Counted from the first letter of the stretch, positions 9,608 to 20,778 are shown. The stretch: DNA of 64,000 nucleotides from Reticulitermes speratus (GCA_021186555.1 JAJKFL010000010.1:1922001-1986000), one strand, 5' to 3'. A program made the numbers and translations. Notes: generated by a model not told the origin, from the sequence alone.

Positions 9608-12020
9608 CTGCAAACATACATTAAAACGGTGACTTCACAATTTTATTTTTAGAAAACACATACAGTGGCATCAAATAAGAACACTGTTGTATGGTATGCA
9701 ATGAAGTGCAAATGTAGTTATTTGTATTAATATTCACTGGGTAAAGTATCTCAAACGAGGCAGCAGTAGACTGCAGAACACTATCCTCACATTCGCACAG
9801 ACAGTAAACATGAAAATCATGAGGCACCTGAGTCAGCCAGAACCTGATCCAGGCACTCCTGAAATACAGTTCCAGTGTGTTGAATCAATCTGAATGATAA
9901 CCTACTTGCCAAATCCTTTAGCCCAGGAGATTTTTTTACTTGTTAATATCATAACTGTATGTTCTTCTTAAGTTTTTATAAGATAAGAAGTCACATTACG
10001 TGCTGACCTGTTACACCAAATTTCACCCAAATCCAGCAATATATATATATATATGCGTGTGTGGAGAGTACAGGAAGAGATACATTTACACCCTTAAGTG
10101 AAATACAGCATTCACTGAATTGATTTTCACGAAACTCGTAACTGCTGAACTCAATTAAGTGGAGATCTTCTATACCGAATTTCAACTACATTGGTCAAGA
10201 AACGTGTATAAATTTATTTATTCCCTTAAATAAAGTATGACTCAGTGCATCAATTTTCATGAAACTCAGGCCTGCTTGACAACTTTTATTAAAAAAAACT
10301 CCAATAACTAATTTCATGAAAATATGACATGGTTCAGCTGATGATATTAGATCACAGACGGACGTTGGTCTCCACACAAGGAGTATTTTTTTTACTTCAT
10401 AAAGAACGCCTAATACAAACTGCCCTACAGCTCTGTATACCCAGAAACACATAATTAAATATGTCAGTCTGCAGGGTGCTGTTTTTCTGCAGACGGACAT
10501 TTAAATGTCTATATACATACTGCACTTGACAGCACTCATTGACATTGCAGTATGCCTGAAATACACAGGACTTTAGTCACACAAAAAGGCATTTGGTGTT
10601 TGAAATTTTCTATAACTGCTGCAGACAGCACTTGTTTAACGGTGCTTTAGAAAGCAGGTGTGATGTCTGCCTTCAATTCATCAAGCTGGTAAGCAGTATT
10701 ACCAACCGACAATAAACTGGTAGTTGCCACACATTTCACAATAATTAATTTATTAATTTCAGTGCAGCTACTATGTCTCCTCTATGACCCGGTATATATA
10801 AGTATTATGACCCTGTATATATAAGTATGTCAATATGACTCTGTATATATAAGTATGTCAATATGACTCTGTATATATAAGTATGTCAATATGACCCTGT
10901 ATATAAGTATATCAGTAAGTACTGTGCCAATACTGTAATCTGTAGATAAGATATGCTAGACAGAAGCCTTCTTTGATAAACACTTAGCTGTTTCGTTATC
11001 TACTCTATCAACACAAAGTCCCCTGTCCGATTGCACTCCTAGCAAAGTACAATACCACGTGTGATGTTTTATCTTTTGAAGTTTCTGTATTGTCATGATG
11101 ACAAAATTAATGAAGGAACGCATGGAAATGAGGAAATTCCACTTTCTGCTGTCTACAGGAAAAGAAAAATCATGTTGTTATTTATTCATAAATAAATAAA
11201 TAAATAGAAAATTAAAAAAAAAAAAAACTAAGTGCATTTTGTAATTTACAATGGCGGACATAGCAGTGCTAATAGAGGAAGGTTGAATTCTGCTATCGAT
11301 AAAGAACCTGAACACAATGCAAGGTATGCATGTTCATCTCCAAGCGTCGTCCTGACCACGCGACCCTTGAAGATGAAAGTGACGTGCTCCTTTCAGATAT
11401 CAGGGACCACTAACTAGCGACACACTGTCATGCATCCCACAAGACTGGAACGCTCAATTACATTGCTGATGAAACATAAAAACTTGCATAAAACTAACCT
11501 GCTCTTTGCTGCATCAACTGTTTTAGCTGTGCTATCATCATAATCATCACCATCACCATTATCATCATCAGATAGGTAAACTTCATCCTGCTGGGTGTTC
11601 CTGGTGGTATTCAGAGGAACGTAGAAATTGTCGGGTAGAAGAGACACGCCCTTTTTGCCAACTCTGGTCACCTTGTGACAGCTGGGGCATGGGAACTCCA
11701 CTCCACCGCCATTTGTCTTCTTCTTCTTATTCTAATCACAATAAGCATTTACTAAGTCACAATATCTCAATAATAAGGTAAAGTTGTCCATGTGCATGCC
11801 TTGAAGACATACAGTTCATTGTTAACCTTGGCACTAAACAGAGGTGTCTGTCAGTGTATAAACTGAGTGCAGAGAATACTGTTACCTTTTCCTGGATATT
11901 CGTGAGGCACTTATAACAGTAAGTGTGGTAACACTGCAGGAATTTTGGCTTACGATCATCTTGGTTGAAAAGCTTCTTACAAATACCACATCTTACTATA
12001 TCGACTGAATCTGAGGACAT
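8266..12020 (-). CDS. RING finger / coiled-coil / cyclophilin-domain protein (three exons, 569 aa)
   Basis: Coding exons on the minus strand are 12020-11886, 11731-11499 and 9607-8266; phases join without a break and give 569 codons plus TGA. Residues 1-63 form a C3HC4 RING (Cys11, 14, 30, His32, Cys35, 38, 60, 63). Residues 124-145 hold a second Cys/His cluster (WCNTC, then CSAHDIC), B-box-like but atypical. About 145-260 is helical and probably coiled coil. Residues 396-569 are a cyclophilin-type fold (GDFEKNNGSGG, GSQFHIW). RING proteins usually act as E3 ubiquitin ligases, and cyclophilins bind or isomerise prolyl peptides. Here the FHR motif reads FKA (446-448) and other pocket residues differ, so isomerase activity is doubtful. 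U-box cyclophilin PPIL2 differs in layout. Substrate and location are unknown. There is no signal peptide or membrane segment. Confidence 0.85.
10000..10500 (+). repeat. dispersed repeat (family D), older copy in intron 2
   Basis: Shares phrases with 21040-21510: ATTTTCACGAAACT, AATTTCA plus a variable stretch, then CACAGACGGAC, TCTCCACACAAGG and TTACTTC..AAAGAACGCC. Both copies have the same orientation. It lies in an intron of the RING gene, near an AT microsatellite (10040-10053). No coding capacity; class unknown. Confidence 0.6.
10785..10920. repeat. minisatellite, about 28-bp units
   Basis: About five units built on CTGTATATATAAGTATGTCA followed by ATATGAC, within the second intron of the RING gene. 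Confidence 0.85.
11330..11455. mobile_element. foldback MITE (family F2), half copy
   Basis: Contains CCCTTGAAGATGAAAGTGAC, then CAGGGACCACTAACTAGCGA and CATCCCACAAGACT. This is one arm of the F2 family seen complete at 57455-57645. It lies in intron 2 of the RING gene, just beyond exon 2. Confidence 0.6.
11499..11731 (-). CDS. exon 2 of the RING-cyclophilin gene
   Basis: Supplies the last CPSC pair of the RING, then a basic-to-acidic linker with an Asp-rich run (SDDDNGDGDDYDD). The donor is AGCAG|GTTAGT, phase 2. The acceptor is taken as GTGATTAG|AATAAG; an alternative AG a few codons downstream would drop up to five residues from a lysine run. Confidence 0.8.
11886..12020 (-). CDS. exon 1 of the RING-cyclophilin gene
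   Basis: Starts at the ATG at 12020 and carries the first six zinc ligands of the RING (RCGIC; CYHTYCYKC). It ends at a good donor, GAAAAG|GTAACA, in phase 0. The next in-frame codons run into the intron and lack the last CxxC, which confirms that splicing is needed. Confidence 0.88.
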
Positions 12021-12237
12021 GTTTCTAATCCTGTCGATCCTGAAGCCCTAGGCCTGAAAAAAAGAATTACTGTATTGAACTTGCAGATTAGTTGGCATCA
12101 GGGGACTACTGCCACACAAGAATGTCATTACTATTAGGCTGCCATGACAATCTGACACAAAATGTCTTTTGTGAATTCACATCTTCTGTATGTCTGTACC
12201 TACATCCATTTCCTCATGAGCTTATACATGAATATGT

Positions 12238-12385
12238 GTTGTAGAGGCTTCAGGTCTTCTGGGATGACACCACGATGTTCGGTGAGCCGTTCCTGACATT
12301 TTGAAGCACTGTACTGCCTTCACTCTCAAGGCAGTGCGTTCCTTTGATATGCCACAAACCAGGCACATCCCAGAAGACCAGCATC
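12238..12385. mobile_element. foldback MITE (family F2)
   Basis: The left arm begins GGTCTTCTGGGATGACACC and the right arm ends CACATCCCAGAAGACC. The arms pair through TGCCTTCA/CAAGGCAGTG-type sequence around 12320. It lies upstream of the RING gene start codon. Confidence 0.65.
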
Positions 12386-12422
12386 CTTCATTACATTGCT
12401 CTGAAAACCTCAAAATTCGAAT

Positions 12423-12445
12423 ATGTTGTTGTTGTTGTTGTTGTT
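12423..12445. repeat. GTT trinucleotide microsatellite
   Basis: Seven or so GTT units in the region 5' of the RING gene. Confidence 0.85.
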
Positions 12446-12797
12446 TGTAGTATTTATGTTTGTATATCATCACCACATCAAATACATTATTTTTTTGGGG
12501 GTCTATTCCCATCCCTCTCAGTTGTACTGGGAAAGTCTGTAGCAGAGTTCAAAGATTTTCTTTGTTTTCATCATTGAGAATTAAAATGTACCAGACAAAT
12601 ATGTTTATAACGTTCATAATTTTCCTCTTTTCGAACACTGCCCCCGGGTCTAAGGATCTGGCTGTGAATACATCAGATAATAAGATCATCAGTCATTTTT
12701 AAACATAAGAAATTCATAAGCAGAATGAATAAAAGAGTTACGTATTTAAGTATCTTCTTTATGCTACATTAAAATCAGCCTTTGTATTAATCAGTCT

Positions 12798-13318
12798 TCC
12801 TCCTCGAGGACTGCCACCTTATCATGGTGAGGAGGTTTGCGTGTCCTGCTATGACCCGGAGAGCTGTGCTGGCGGGAGTTTAAGCTCCTGGTAGGGACAC
12901 CCATGCCAGACAGGTTGAAGGGCTGGGACCAGACAAAGTAGCAGTCCACAACGAAGTGTAGGTGGGACTCTTTAGGCATGGTGAAGCCAAATCCCCTAGG
13001 GGAGTAAACCCCGAAATCAAATCCTGGTCATCCTGGAAGGGGGTTTGTCATATGGCTAACAACCTACACAGTAAAAAAACTATTGTTATTGAACCAGGAA
13101 GTAGCCTCGGAAAGAATTGGAAAGGACATTATATACAGCCAGGCAAATGGAAACAGATATGAGAATTTGGATTGAGAGATGAAGTAGGAAAGGATGATGG
13201 GAATAAGGAGTTGGTGGGCAGAAGCTATGAACCGTGAAGACTGGAGGAAACTTCTGGAGGAGGCAAAGACTCTTTATGAGTTGTAGTGCTGATGATGGTG
13301 ATGGTGGTGATGATGATT
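12798..13318 (+). mobile_element. non-LTR retroelement fragment
   Basis: Starts with a dispersed motif (CCTCCTCGAGGACTGCCACC, then CTCCTGGTAGGGACACCCATGCC). Near 13215 a frame reads like the last residues of a LINE polyprotein (EAMNREDWRKLLEEA) and is followed by a GATGGTGATG repeat tail. The middle is not alignable by eye. It is either one deleted element or two adjacent fragments. Confidence 0.5.
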
Positions 13319-13502
13319 AATCAGTCTTGTGCGTCTGCATGGTGAACTGTTCAAATATTTTATGCCAGCACAATATGAACTTTTTTGAAAACGTGAAAGG
13401 CTAGTAACCAGTCTGTGAAGATGTCATTTATCCATTGTATTAATTCTATATACCTGAATCTGTTTCGACTTTCTCTTGGTTGTGTATGGCATAGTTCACT
13501 AA

Positions 13503-13783
13503 TGGCCGATCCCAGTGGCCGTGCGGTCTAAGGCATGGGTCTGCAGTCGCTCGCTTACTGGGATTGTGAGTTCGAATGCCACCGGGGGCATGGATGTCTG
13601 TCTGTTGTGAGTGTTGTGTGTTGTCAGGTAGAGGTCTCTGCGACGTGCTGGTCACTCGTCCAGAGGAGTCCTACCGACTGTGGTGTGTCTGAGTGTGATC
13701 GTGAAGCCTCGAAAAATGAGGCGGCCTACGCCCCCAAGGGGCTGTCGAGCCATGGGGGGGGGGGGGGGGGGGGGGGGGGAGTT
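13503..13783 (+). mobile_element. tRNA-like SINE (family C) ending in a poly-G tract
   Basis: Begins GGCCGATCCCAGTGGCCGTG with a tRNA-like A-box (GTGGCCGTGCGGTCTAAGG) and a B-box-like GAGTTCGAATGCC, spaced as in tRNA genes. An unrelated body (CACTCGTCCAGAGGAGTCC) follows. It ends in an uninterrupted run of about 26 G (13754-13779). Confidence 0.7.
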
Positions 13784-13984
13784 CGCTAATGACAAGGTGT
13801 ATTCATATGGCAGAGGTACATCTCCAGTCTCTTTCAAATACTTCTACATGCATTTCTAGGTTTTGCACCACACATAATTCTAATATTTAGTATTTTCCAG
13901 AGAAATATCTTTCTACTGTTATACAAATTATTCCCCACAATTATGGCACATGTTGCTGATGTTAAACTTAGACCTAACAACACA

Positions 13985-14620
13985 ACATGCTCCATGTAAT
14001 TAAGGAATCACTTCATCAGTGTTACTCTCCAAGCTCAGGTGTTTATCACTTTGCAATCCGAGGAATTTTATATTCACAGATTCTTCTACATATTTTTAAT
14101 TACAGCCAATAGTGCATTGATATAGTGGCAAATTATTTGTTATAAATTTTATTATAACCGTTTTATCTAGATTTAGGGCAAAATTCTTGACAGTAAACCA
14201 TTTACTCATATGAGACAGAACTATGTTTGACACTGAAAAGAAATCATCACCATTTTGACTAGAAATTATGACACTAGTGTCAGCAGCGAATATTATTGGT
14301 TCTGATTAAGTATTTGTTTCTGCAAGTAGGTCATTTATATACATGATGAAAAGCATATGTCTTATGATTGACCCTGGGGTATTAATCCATGTTTTGTTGT
14401 TCCCCCATCTACCAAAAGTTCTGAGTATCCTTAGAGTATTTAATTTCAAATTCGTTTTCTGTCTGTTAGATACAATATGAGCCAATTTTGCACTTCTTCC
14501 TTGAATGTCATTAAAACGTACTTTAGCTAGCAAGATTTCAGTATGATTCTTCCAGTTCAGGCGGTTATCAGTTTGTAGATAACGGAATTTTGTACTTACA
14601 GGCCCTTCTATACACAATGC
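13985..14620 (-). pseudogene. decayed LINE reverse transcriptase fragment
   Basis: Minus-strand frames give pieces typical of Jockey-like reverse transcriptases: LFIMYINDLLAETNT, then after a stop an FAADTSVIISS stretch (the F-A-D-D box with one Asp changed), SHMSKWFTVKNFALNLDKT and IKFLGLQ. Part of the later segment (KFRYLQTDNRLNWKNHTE) is also found upstream of the RT core, so the copy is rearranged. Several stops and frameshifts show it is dead. Confidence 0.7.
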
Positions 14621-14896
14621 GAACCCTTTCTAAACGCTGGGTTATGGTGTATATGACGCACCGTCTGGGTCTGCACCCGGTACTTACGGCCCCCAGATCC
14701 AATACACACCACTAAAGTACCCCGACCGATTATGTCGCTACCACGCAACCTCACATCTTATCGCCGAATTATTGTGAAAACTGACAACTGATAATTCGAA
14801 CGCACGAACCGCTTTAAAACAACACTATCACACCTCCGCACCCGCTAATACATGCGTTTACTGCTGCTGAAACCCCCGCGCGCGTAAACAACTGGC

Positions 14897-15128
14897 TAGA
14901 TCTGCGCTATTCTGGGATATTACGCGTCGTCGTGTGGTAATTTTTACCGACGTTTCCAGACAACGTATCGGTCCCACCTTCACGGGCCAAGAGTCCGAGT
15001 AGGAAAGAAATAAAGCCAACTGTTGACCCGTGAAGATGGGACCGATACGTTGTGTCTAAACGTCAATAAACAATTACCACACGACGTAATATCCCAGAAG
15101 AGCGGAGATGTTAATATCGCAAGGGAAG
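14897..15128. mobile_element. foldback MITE (family F1), near-complete
   Basis: Left end GATCTGCGCTATTCTGGGAT and right end ATCCCAGAAGAGCGGAGAT. Arms pair through the TTACCGACGTTTCCAGACAA and CGGTCCCACCTTCACGGG regions. The loop is about 40 bp. Closely related to 700-945. Confidence 0.75.
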
Positions 15129-15329
15129 CGTGACATCACCAACACGTTACTTCATTTCCGTACTGCAAATTTGGGCATATTTTCTTATCAACGGCGGCAG
15201 TTTCTCCATTCTACCACCTCATAACGATAGGCGCTGCGTTAGCTCATGCTGAAACTGCGTAGTTACATGAGCGTCGGGTAATCACGGCCGACGATGGCCT
15301 TGTCACATCACATACCCCCCTAGATTGAA

Positions 15330-15480
15330 CATTACAAGATTTCTACTTCTGCCCACAGAGTGCGCTGATGTGTTATGTGTGGATTTCGGAACAGCGATTA
15401 TTGCCATCTACAGCGTGATTGGTTTTTTATAACCCAGTGTTTACTGTGCGGTACGAACTGGGTGTTATTATACATCAGGT
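15330..15480 (+). repeat. solitary diverged copy of the 114-bp array unit
   Basis: Carries TTCTACTTCTGCCCACAGAG, then TGTTATGTGTGGATTTCGGA, ACAGCGATTATT and TTTACTGTGCGGTACGAACT. This follows the order of the units that build the inverted arrays at 20008-20778 and 22797-23885. Confidence 0.65.
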
Positions 15481-16490
15481 TATTTTCACTTCCAGGGGGT
15501 TAAGCCCGGTGTCGCGTTAGGACATTTTAATATACGCAACAAGCGGTTGCTACTAAGTTTGCCTTCAGTTTTTTGGGGTCAGATTTGGACAATTGAACAA
15601 TAAAGTCTGACCGAACAGATGGGATGACAATGACTCCCATGAGCTGGTGCGCATGCGTTGCTGCCGGACAGTTACAAGATAAATATGAGGATTCATTTTT
15701 TTAAAAGATCATTTGAGATGGCAAGAAAAATGCATGGCACAGAACAATTGAGACGCGTGTGCAAACGGTTAAGACCTTACTGGAGAGAGCTGAATGTTTT
15801 AAAATTTCGAACAAAGCTGTGAAAGAAATTGTCGTAGTCATCATACCGCAGAATAATGGTAATTAGTTGGAATATATTTAATTTTAGTGACACAAGGAAA
15901 CGGCTTCAAAAAAATATCTTCACCAGTTTGTGCACCGAGGTACTCCATTTCACGATTGTAAGCACTGACATTCTTAACCAAATTTATATATTAAATACAT
16001 AAAATACGCGATTGTCAGACCTACTGTCGTGAAATGCATTTTTTTTTCTTTTTAATGACACGTGGTAAGGTTGCGGATCTTGAAACTTGTCCGTTTAGTA
16101 CTTGTAATTCAAACAAAGTTACCACATTATATATTTATTACATATTTATTTTACATTTATTTATTCGTTTATTTATTCTGGTTGCAGTAACGTTGTTCCA
16201 AATAGTGTCAGATTTCTGACAAAAAAAAAAGTAAATTGCCTTATGCTGATGCTTTACGTTCCCCAGTTGTAAATACCTGCACGTAACTGCATTCGGTGTG
16301 CAGTTTTTATAAACGACTAAGTCTTTTCGTTAACATATCAGTTGCGAAATTCTCGCGAACATGTTCCGAAATCACAAATAATAATTTCTGTACAGCAGAT
16401 CCTCTTTTTTTCTTTTTTGTTCACATATTCGTCCAGTGTTGTATTTCACAACACAACTGAATTCTAAAGGTTCTGACGATGGTATGTAAC
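15481..16490. other. no gene or repeat recognised
   Basis: AT-rich, with short ORFs only. The 61-codon ORF at 16034 starts in a T homopolymer and has no supporting context. Confidence 0.4.
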
Positions 16491-16491
16491 A

Positions 16492-16674
16492 TTGAGAACT
16501 AATGGGTTTATGGACTTTGTCCATCGACCGGAAATCTAAAATAACGACGTTTCGGACGCTGGATCTGCTTCCGTCCTCAGGTGAAGAGGGCGGAAGCAGA
16601 TCCAGCTTCCGAAACGTCGTTATTTTAGATTTCCGGACGATGGACAAAGTCCAGAAACCAATTAGTTCTCAATT
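16492..16674. mobile_element. long palindromic foldback element (arms about 82 bp)
   Basis: The left arm (16492-16573) and right arm (16590-16674) are reverse complements with roughly five mismatches; the loop is about 16 bp. Both arms contain AAATCTAAAATAACGACGTT or its complement, and GCTGGATCTGCTTCCG. A related GGATCTGCCTCCATCTTCAGG motif occurs at about 47980. Two overlapping ORFs here are symmetry artefacts. Confidence 0.8.
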
Positions 16675-17339
16675 CATAACTATCTATAAATATCCAGGAA
16701 TTTGCCAATATTTTAGCTCTATTTTTTTACATTTTGACATCTGACACTTAAAAACAGAGATCTCACCTGTCTCTACACGGTCTGCCCAGCATCAACTGGC
16801 CCCGAAACAAAACACGCATGAGGTCACACTGGGACACTTGTCAACTTCAAATCGTTGTGTTACCTTCACGTGGCCACCACGGATTGCTGTTGCGACGCAC
16901 GTACTCGCCGACGTACCTTACAACGTTAGGTCACACAAGGACATTCACTGTCAGCCAATAACAAGCCGTAATATGACCCACGCTTTGCGGTCGATATGAC
17001 GGATCAGTCTGTCCTCGGAACAAGTGTCACAAACAACGCACTGCATAGCAAAGTTCGATAGTCATCATTCAAAATTTCGGGGAATTCCCAATGGCGGTTT
17101 TGTTTCCTACCCCTCTACTTGCAGCGCGCTCACTGGACCGCCACTGACCATTAACAGAGTTATTGTTCATTTCGCCATGATACTGCCCTTCTGTACAACT
17201 GGCCTTGAGCATCAGTTTCTGCCTGAAAGACCCTGCCTGCCACCCACGTGTAGTGCAGCCAGCCTGTTCTGCGTTCACATCAGCCCAGGGCCGCCGAGAG
17301 CGGGTACGGGCCCTCCAGCAAGGGCGGACCGGCTAAAAA

Positions 17340-17850
17340 TCAAAACACACGCAACATACTCGGGCCCCCTTCCGGACTGCCCGGCCCCCTCACAAAACAC
17401 ATGCAACATACTGTACAGGTCCCTCACAAAACACATGCAACATACTCGGGCCCCATTCCGGACTACCGGCCCCGGTAATTTGTACCGGCCCCCTCACAAA
17501 ACACATGCAACATACTCGGGCCCCTTCCGGACTGCCGGCCCCGGTAATTTGTACCGGTCCCCCTCACAAAACACATGCAACATACTCGGGCCCCATTCCG
17601 GACTGCCGGGCCCCGGTAATTTGTACCGGTCCCCTCACAAAACACATGCAACATACTCGGTCCCCCTTCCGGAATGCCGGGCCCCGGTAATTTGTACCGG
17701 TCCCCTCTCAAAACACATGCAACATACTCAGGCCCCTTCCGGACTACCGGCCTCCTCACAAAACACATACAACATACTCGGGCCCCCTTCCGGACTGCCA
17801 GGCCCCGGTAATTTGTACCGGTCCCCTCACAAAACACATACAGCATACTC
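17340..17850. repeat. GC-rich tandem repeat, about 70-bp units, 7-8 copies
   Basis: Units are built from CCTCACAAAACACATGCAAC, ATACTCGGGCCCC, TTCCGGACTGCCGG and CCCCGGTAATTTGTACCGG. Several copies lack 5 to 30 bp. The 340-codon plus ORF and 152-codon minus ORF across it are by-products of a repeat without stops and should not be annotated as proteins. Confidence 0.9.
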
Positions 17851-17854
17851 GGGC

Positions 17855-17992
17855 CCCCTGAGTCGACCCCAGGGCCATAGTGCGACCGAAATGATGTCAA
17901 TGAAGATTCCAATGACACCATCGGGAATCGAACCCGCGACCTTCCGGCTTGTAGCGCAGTGCCTCAACCAACGCGCCACCGCGTACGCACTC
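17855..17992 (-). mobile_element. tRNA-derived SINE (family B), minus strand
   Basis: On the minus strand it begins GTGCGTACGCGGTGGCGCGT, has an A-box-like GGCGCGTTGGTTGAGGC and a B-box GCGGGTTCGATTCCC, then TGTCATTGGAATCTTCATTG. It sits directly against the 70-bp GC-rich array. Confidence 0.78.
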
Positions 17993-18138
17993 TCTATAGT
18001 TTGCAAATATCAAAGACAGACAGGTGATCAGAAGTGGAGTCCATGAAGACAGTATCACGAATAAAAGCACAGTTGTTATTGTCAGACAGCGCGAGCAGCG
18101 AACCATAGAGATGTAATGGTACACACTACCATTCTGTT

Positions 18139-18402
18139 GTGGCTGGATAGCTCAGTCGGTATGGCGACTTGTACGGGCTGACGGTCCGGGATCGAATCCG
18201 AGGGGGCGAGATTTCAGCAGCGTGCAGACCGGCCCTGGGCCTACCAGCCTCCGTACAATGTGTACGGTCATTGCCAGGGTTAAAACGGCCGGGCGTGGCG
18301 TTGACCACCACCCCACTAGCGCCGAGGTTAAAGAAGAGTAGAGCTATACCTCTACTCTCCCTCTGGGCCTTCAGGCCCGTTCTAGGAGACTTTACCTTTA
18401 CT
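18139..18402 (+). mobile_element. tRNA-derived SINE (family A) with many single-base losses
   Basis: Begins GTGGCTGGATAGCTCAGTCG with B-box GGGATCGAATCC. Compared with copies at 3744 and 36236 it lacks one base in many short homopolymers (for example CCGGGCGTGGCG for CCGGGGCGTGGCG). Sequencing error is as likely as age. Confidence 0.82.
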
Positions 18403-18760
18403 TACATTCTAGTTATAGTACAGCGAAATGTGCATTCCACTGCGGGAAGCCTTCCGTCCAGCAGCTTCCACCAACACCGGACTCTTCTACGTATTGTGCC
18501 ATGTGTCTGGCACTTCGCTACAGTCTGGAAAGTTGGCGCCGCGTAACATCCACGAAGCACGCTCCTGTGCTACGTAAGGTGCTTATTGTCAAAAATGCTG
18601 TACATGCAAATGTTTTGTGCATCGTTACAGAGCGCATTACGTGGCTAATTGAGGTGTTGATTTGTGGTCCTGACAAAGGCGCTTTGTACACTTACGTATA
18701 CATAATATAAATACACAGTAAAGTACAACACAGCATTATACGTATATAAACATATGTACA

Positions 18761-19104
18761 TACAGTAGAACCTCGGTTATCCGAACTACGCTTAACCGAA
18801 ACCGGCCGACGTGTTATTGATAAAGCGGTGGAGGGACATTGCAGCCAAAAAACGTTGTAAAAAAAAAGTTCAAACTAAAATATCAGATTTCTTTTTCGTA
18901 GAAATTTGTAGTGTTGTATTGTATCTGTAAATATCGTACACTTTCTTGTGCCACAAATTTTATTAACATAGGACGTGTTTCTGAATAAATGTCATTTTTA
19001 TTGCACCTTATCACGTCAAGCCGAATTTCCGAATTATCCGAAATTTTGCCTATACGAAATCGGGTCCGCCCCCCTTTATTTAGGAAAATCGAGGTTCTAA
19101 TGTA
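18761..19104. mobile_element. pogo/Tigger-type MITE, 344 bp
   Basis: The left end TA-CAGTAGAACCTCGGTTATCC and the right end GAAAATCGAGGTTCTAATG-TA are imperfect inverted repeats bounded by TA. Inside, AATTATCCGAAATTTTGCC matches the theme of these elements. No intact ORF. Confidence 0.65.
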
Positions 19105-19935
19105 TATTCATCCGCACTGGAAGCCGCTGCACCACCGTCTCCACGGCCTGGCTACGGGCCTGCATTCAGACAGCTCGTAGTTGGTTCGATCCCAAGAAGA
19201 GGCGCCCCTGAGACACGAAGCTAACTTGAATTTCGGCGTATTGATCTAGTTGCGGGCATGAGACGTGTGATTAGGGCCGTTGTACAGCATTACGTCTCTC
19301 TGTTTTGGTTAATCTGATTTTGTTTAAATTTTAGATGAGGAAAATTGTGTAAGCTAGCGTGGCAGCATCGGGCAGGGCGCCTCTTTGTCTGGTGGGGTCA
19401 CACGGATTAACGGAGTCCTGTCCAGATGGGAAACTCATCCTGACTGTCGGTTGTCGAAATTTAGAGAGAAACGAGGTAGAAAAGGGTAAGTTTCGGAACA
19501 AAGAGATAACAAACTAGTTCTTTTGCCTGGGAAGACATTGGATTTCGGCGCGATTCAACAGCCAATCAAATTCGTTGTTTCTAATTCTGAAGCTGGCGGC
19601 TTTTGGGGCGGGGGGGGGGGGGGAGCGTCGAAAGATGTTTCTTCTGGAATGCAAATTGCACCTGACTGTGCGTTCGTCAGAACGTCGTCAAGGTGCCTAA
19701 CAACTTGCACTTCGCTGATGATCCTTTCTTGTTGCACGCAAAACGTTCACCTGTAGCACCTTTCCTCGTCCGCAAATGATGCTTCAAGGATGAAGACGTG
19801 CTCCTGAGGAAAGAGAGTACGTGTGACCGTACTGCGCAACTGTGCTGCGTCAGCGGGCAGCGGCGCAGAACGGAATGCGACCGAGTTTTGGTTGTCACCG
19901 ATTCTACGTAAGGATTTTCTGCCCCGTGGAATAAC
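19105..19935. other. no gene recognised; contains a G tract
   Basis: Holds a G homopolymer (about 19608-19623, broken once by C) and short ORFs without motifs. It abuts the left inverted array. Confidence 0.4.
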
Positions 19936-20007
19936 CGTTTAAAGCCCAGTGGTTACTATATGTACCGCCAAGTTTAACATTCACAAATTCTACGTACTGC
20001 CCACACA

Positions 20008-20778
20008 GTGTATTTATGTGTTTTGTGTGGATCTCAGAACAAACAGCGATTATTTCACTGTACAGCATTAACTGACTGGTTTGTATAACTGAGACGGAGT
20101 GTGTTTACTGCGCGGTACGGACTGTATTTATGTGTTTTGTGTGGACCTCAGAACAAACAGCGATTATTTCACTGTACAGCATTAACTGACTGGTTTGTAT
20201 AACGAGATGGAGTGTGTCTACTGCGTGGTACCAGCTGTGTCTTTAAATGCAATCTTTAAAGCCCAGTGGTTATTTATGTACCACAGTTAACATTCACAAA
20301 TCCTACGTTTCTGCCCACACATGTATTTATGTGTTTTGTGTGGATCTCAGAACAAACAGTATTATTTCACTGTACAGCATTAACTGACTGGTTTGTATAA
20401 CTGAGACGGAGTGTGTTTACTGCGCGGTACGGACTGTATTTATGTGTTTTGTGTGGACCTCAGAACAAACAGCGATTATTTCACTGTACAACATTAACTG
20501 ACTGGTTTGTGTAACTGAGACGGAGTGTGTTTACTGCGCGGTACGGACTGTATTTTGTGTTTTGTGTGGACCTCAGAACAAACAGCGATTATTTCACTGT
20601 ACAGCATTAACTGACTGGTTTGTATAACTGGACGGAGTGTGTTTACTGCGCGGTACGGACTGTTTATTTATGTGTTTTGTGTGGATCTCAGAACAAACAG
20701 CGATTATTTCACTGTACAGCATTAACTGACTGGTTTGTATAACTGAGACGGGGTGTGTTTACTGCGCGGTACGGACTG
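20008..20778 (+). repeat. left array of 114-bp units, six copies
   Basis: Unit: TGTATTTATGTGTTTTGTGT, GGACCTCAGAACAAACAGCG, ATTATTTCACTGTACAGCAT, TAACTGACTGGTTTGTATAA, CTGAGACGGAGTGTGTTTAC, TGCGCGGTACGGAC. Between the second and third units is an extra copy of the outer end sequence (20235-20321). Confidence 0.9.

Noticed and set aside
17024..18046. 340-codon plus-strand ORF, longest unassigned frame left of the retrotransposon
   Set aside because: It is a translation of the 70-bp tandem repeat and an antisense SINE; the reverse strand is also open, and there is no domain or codon signal.
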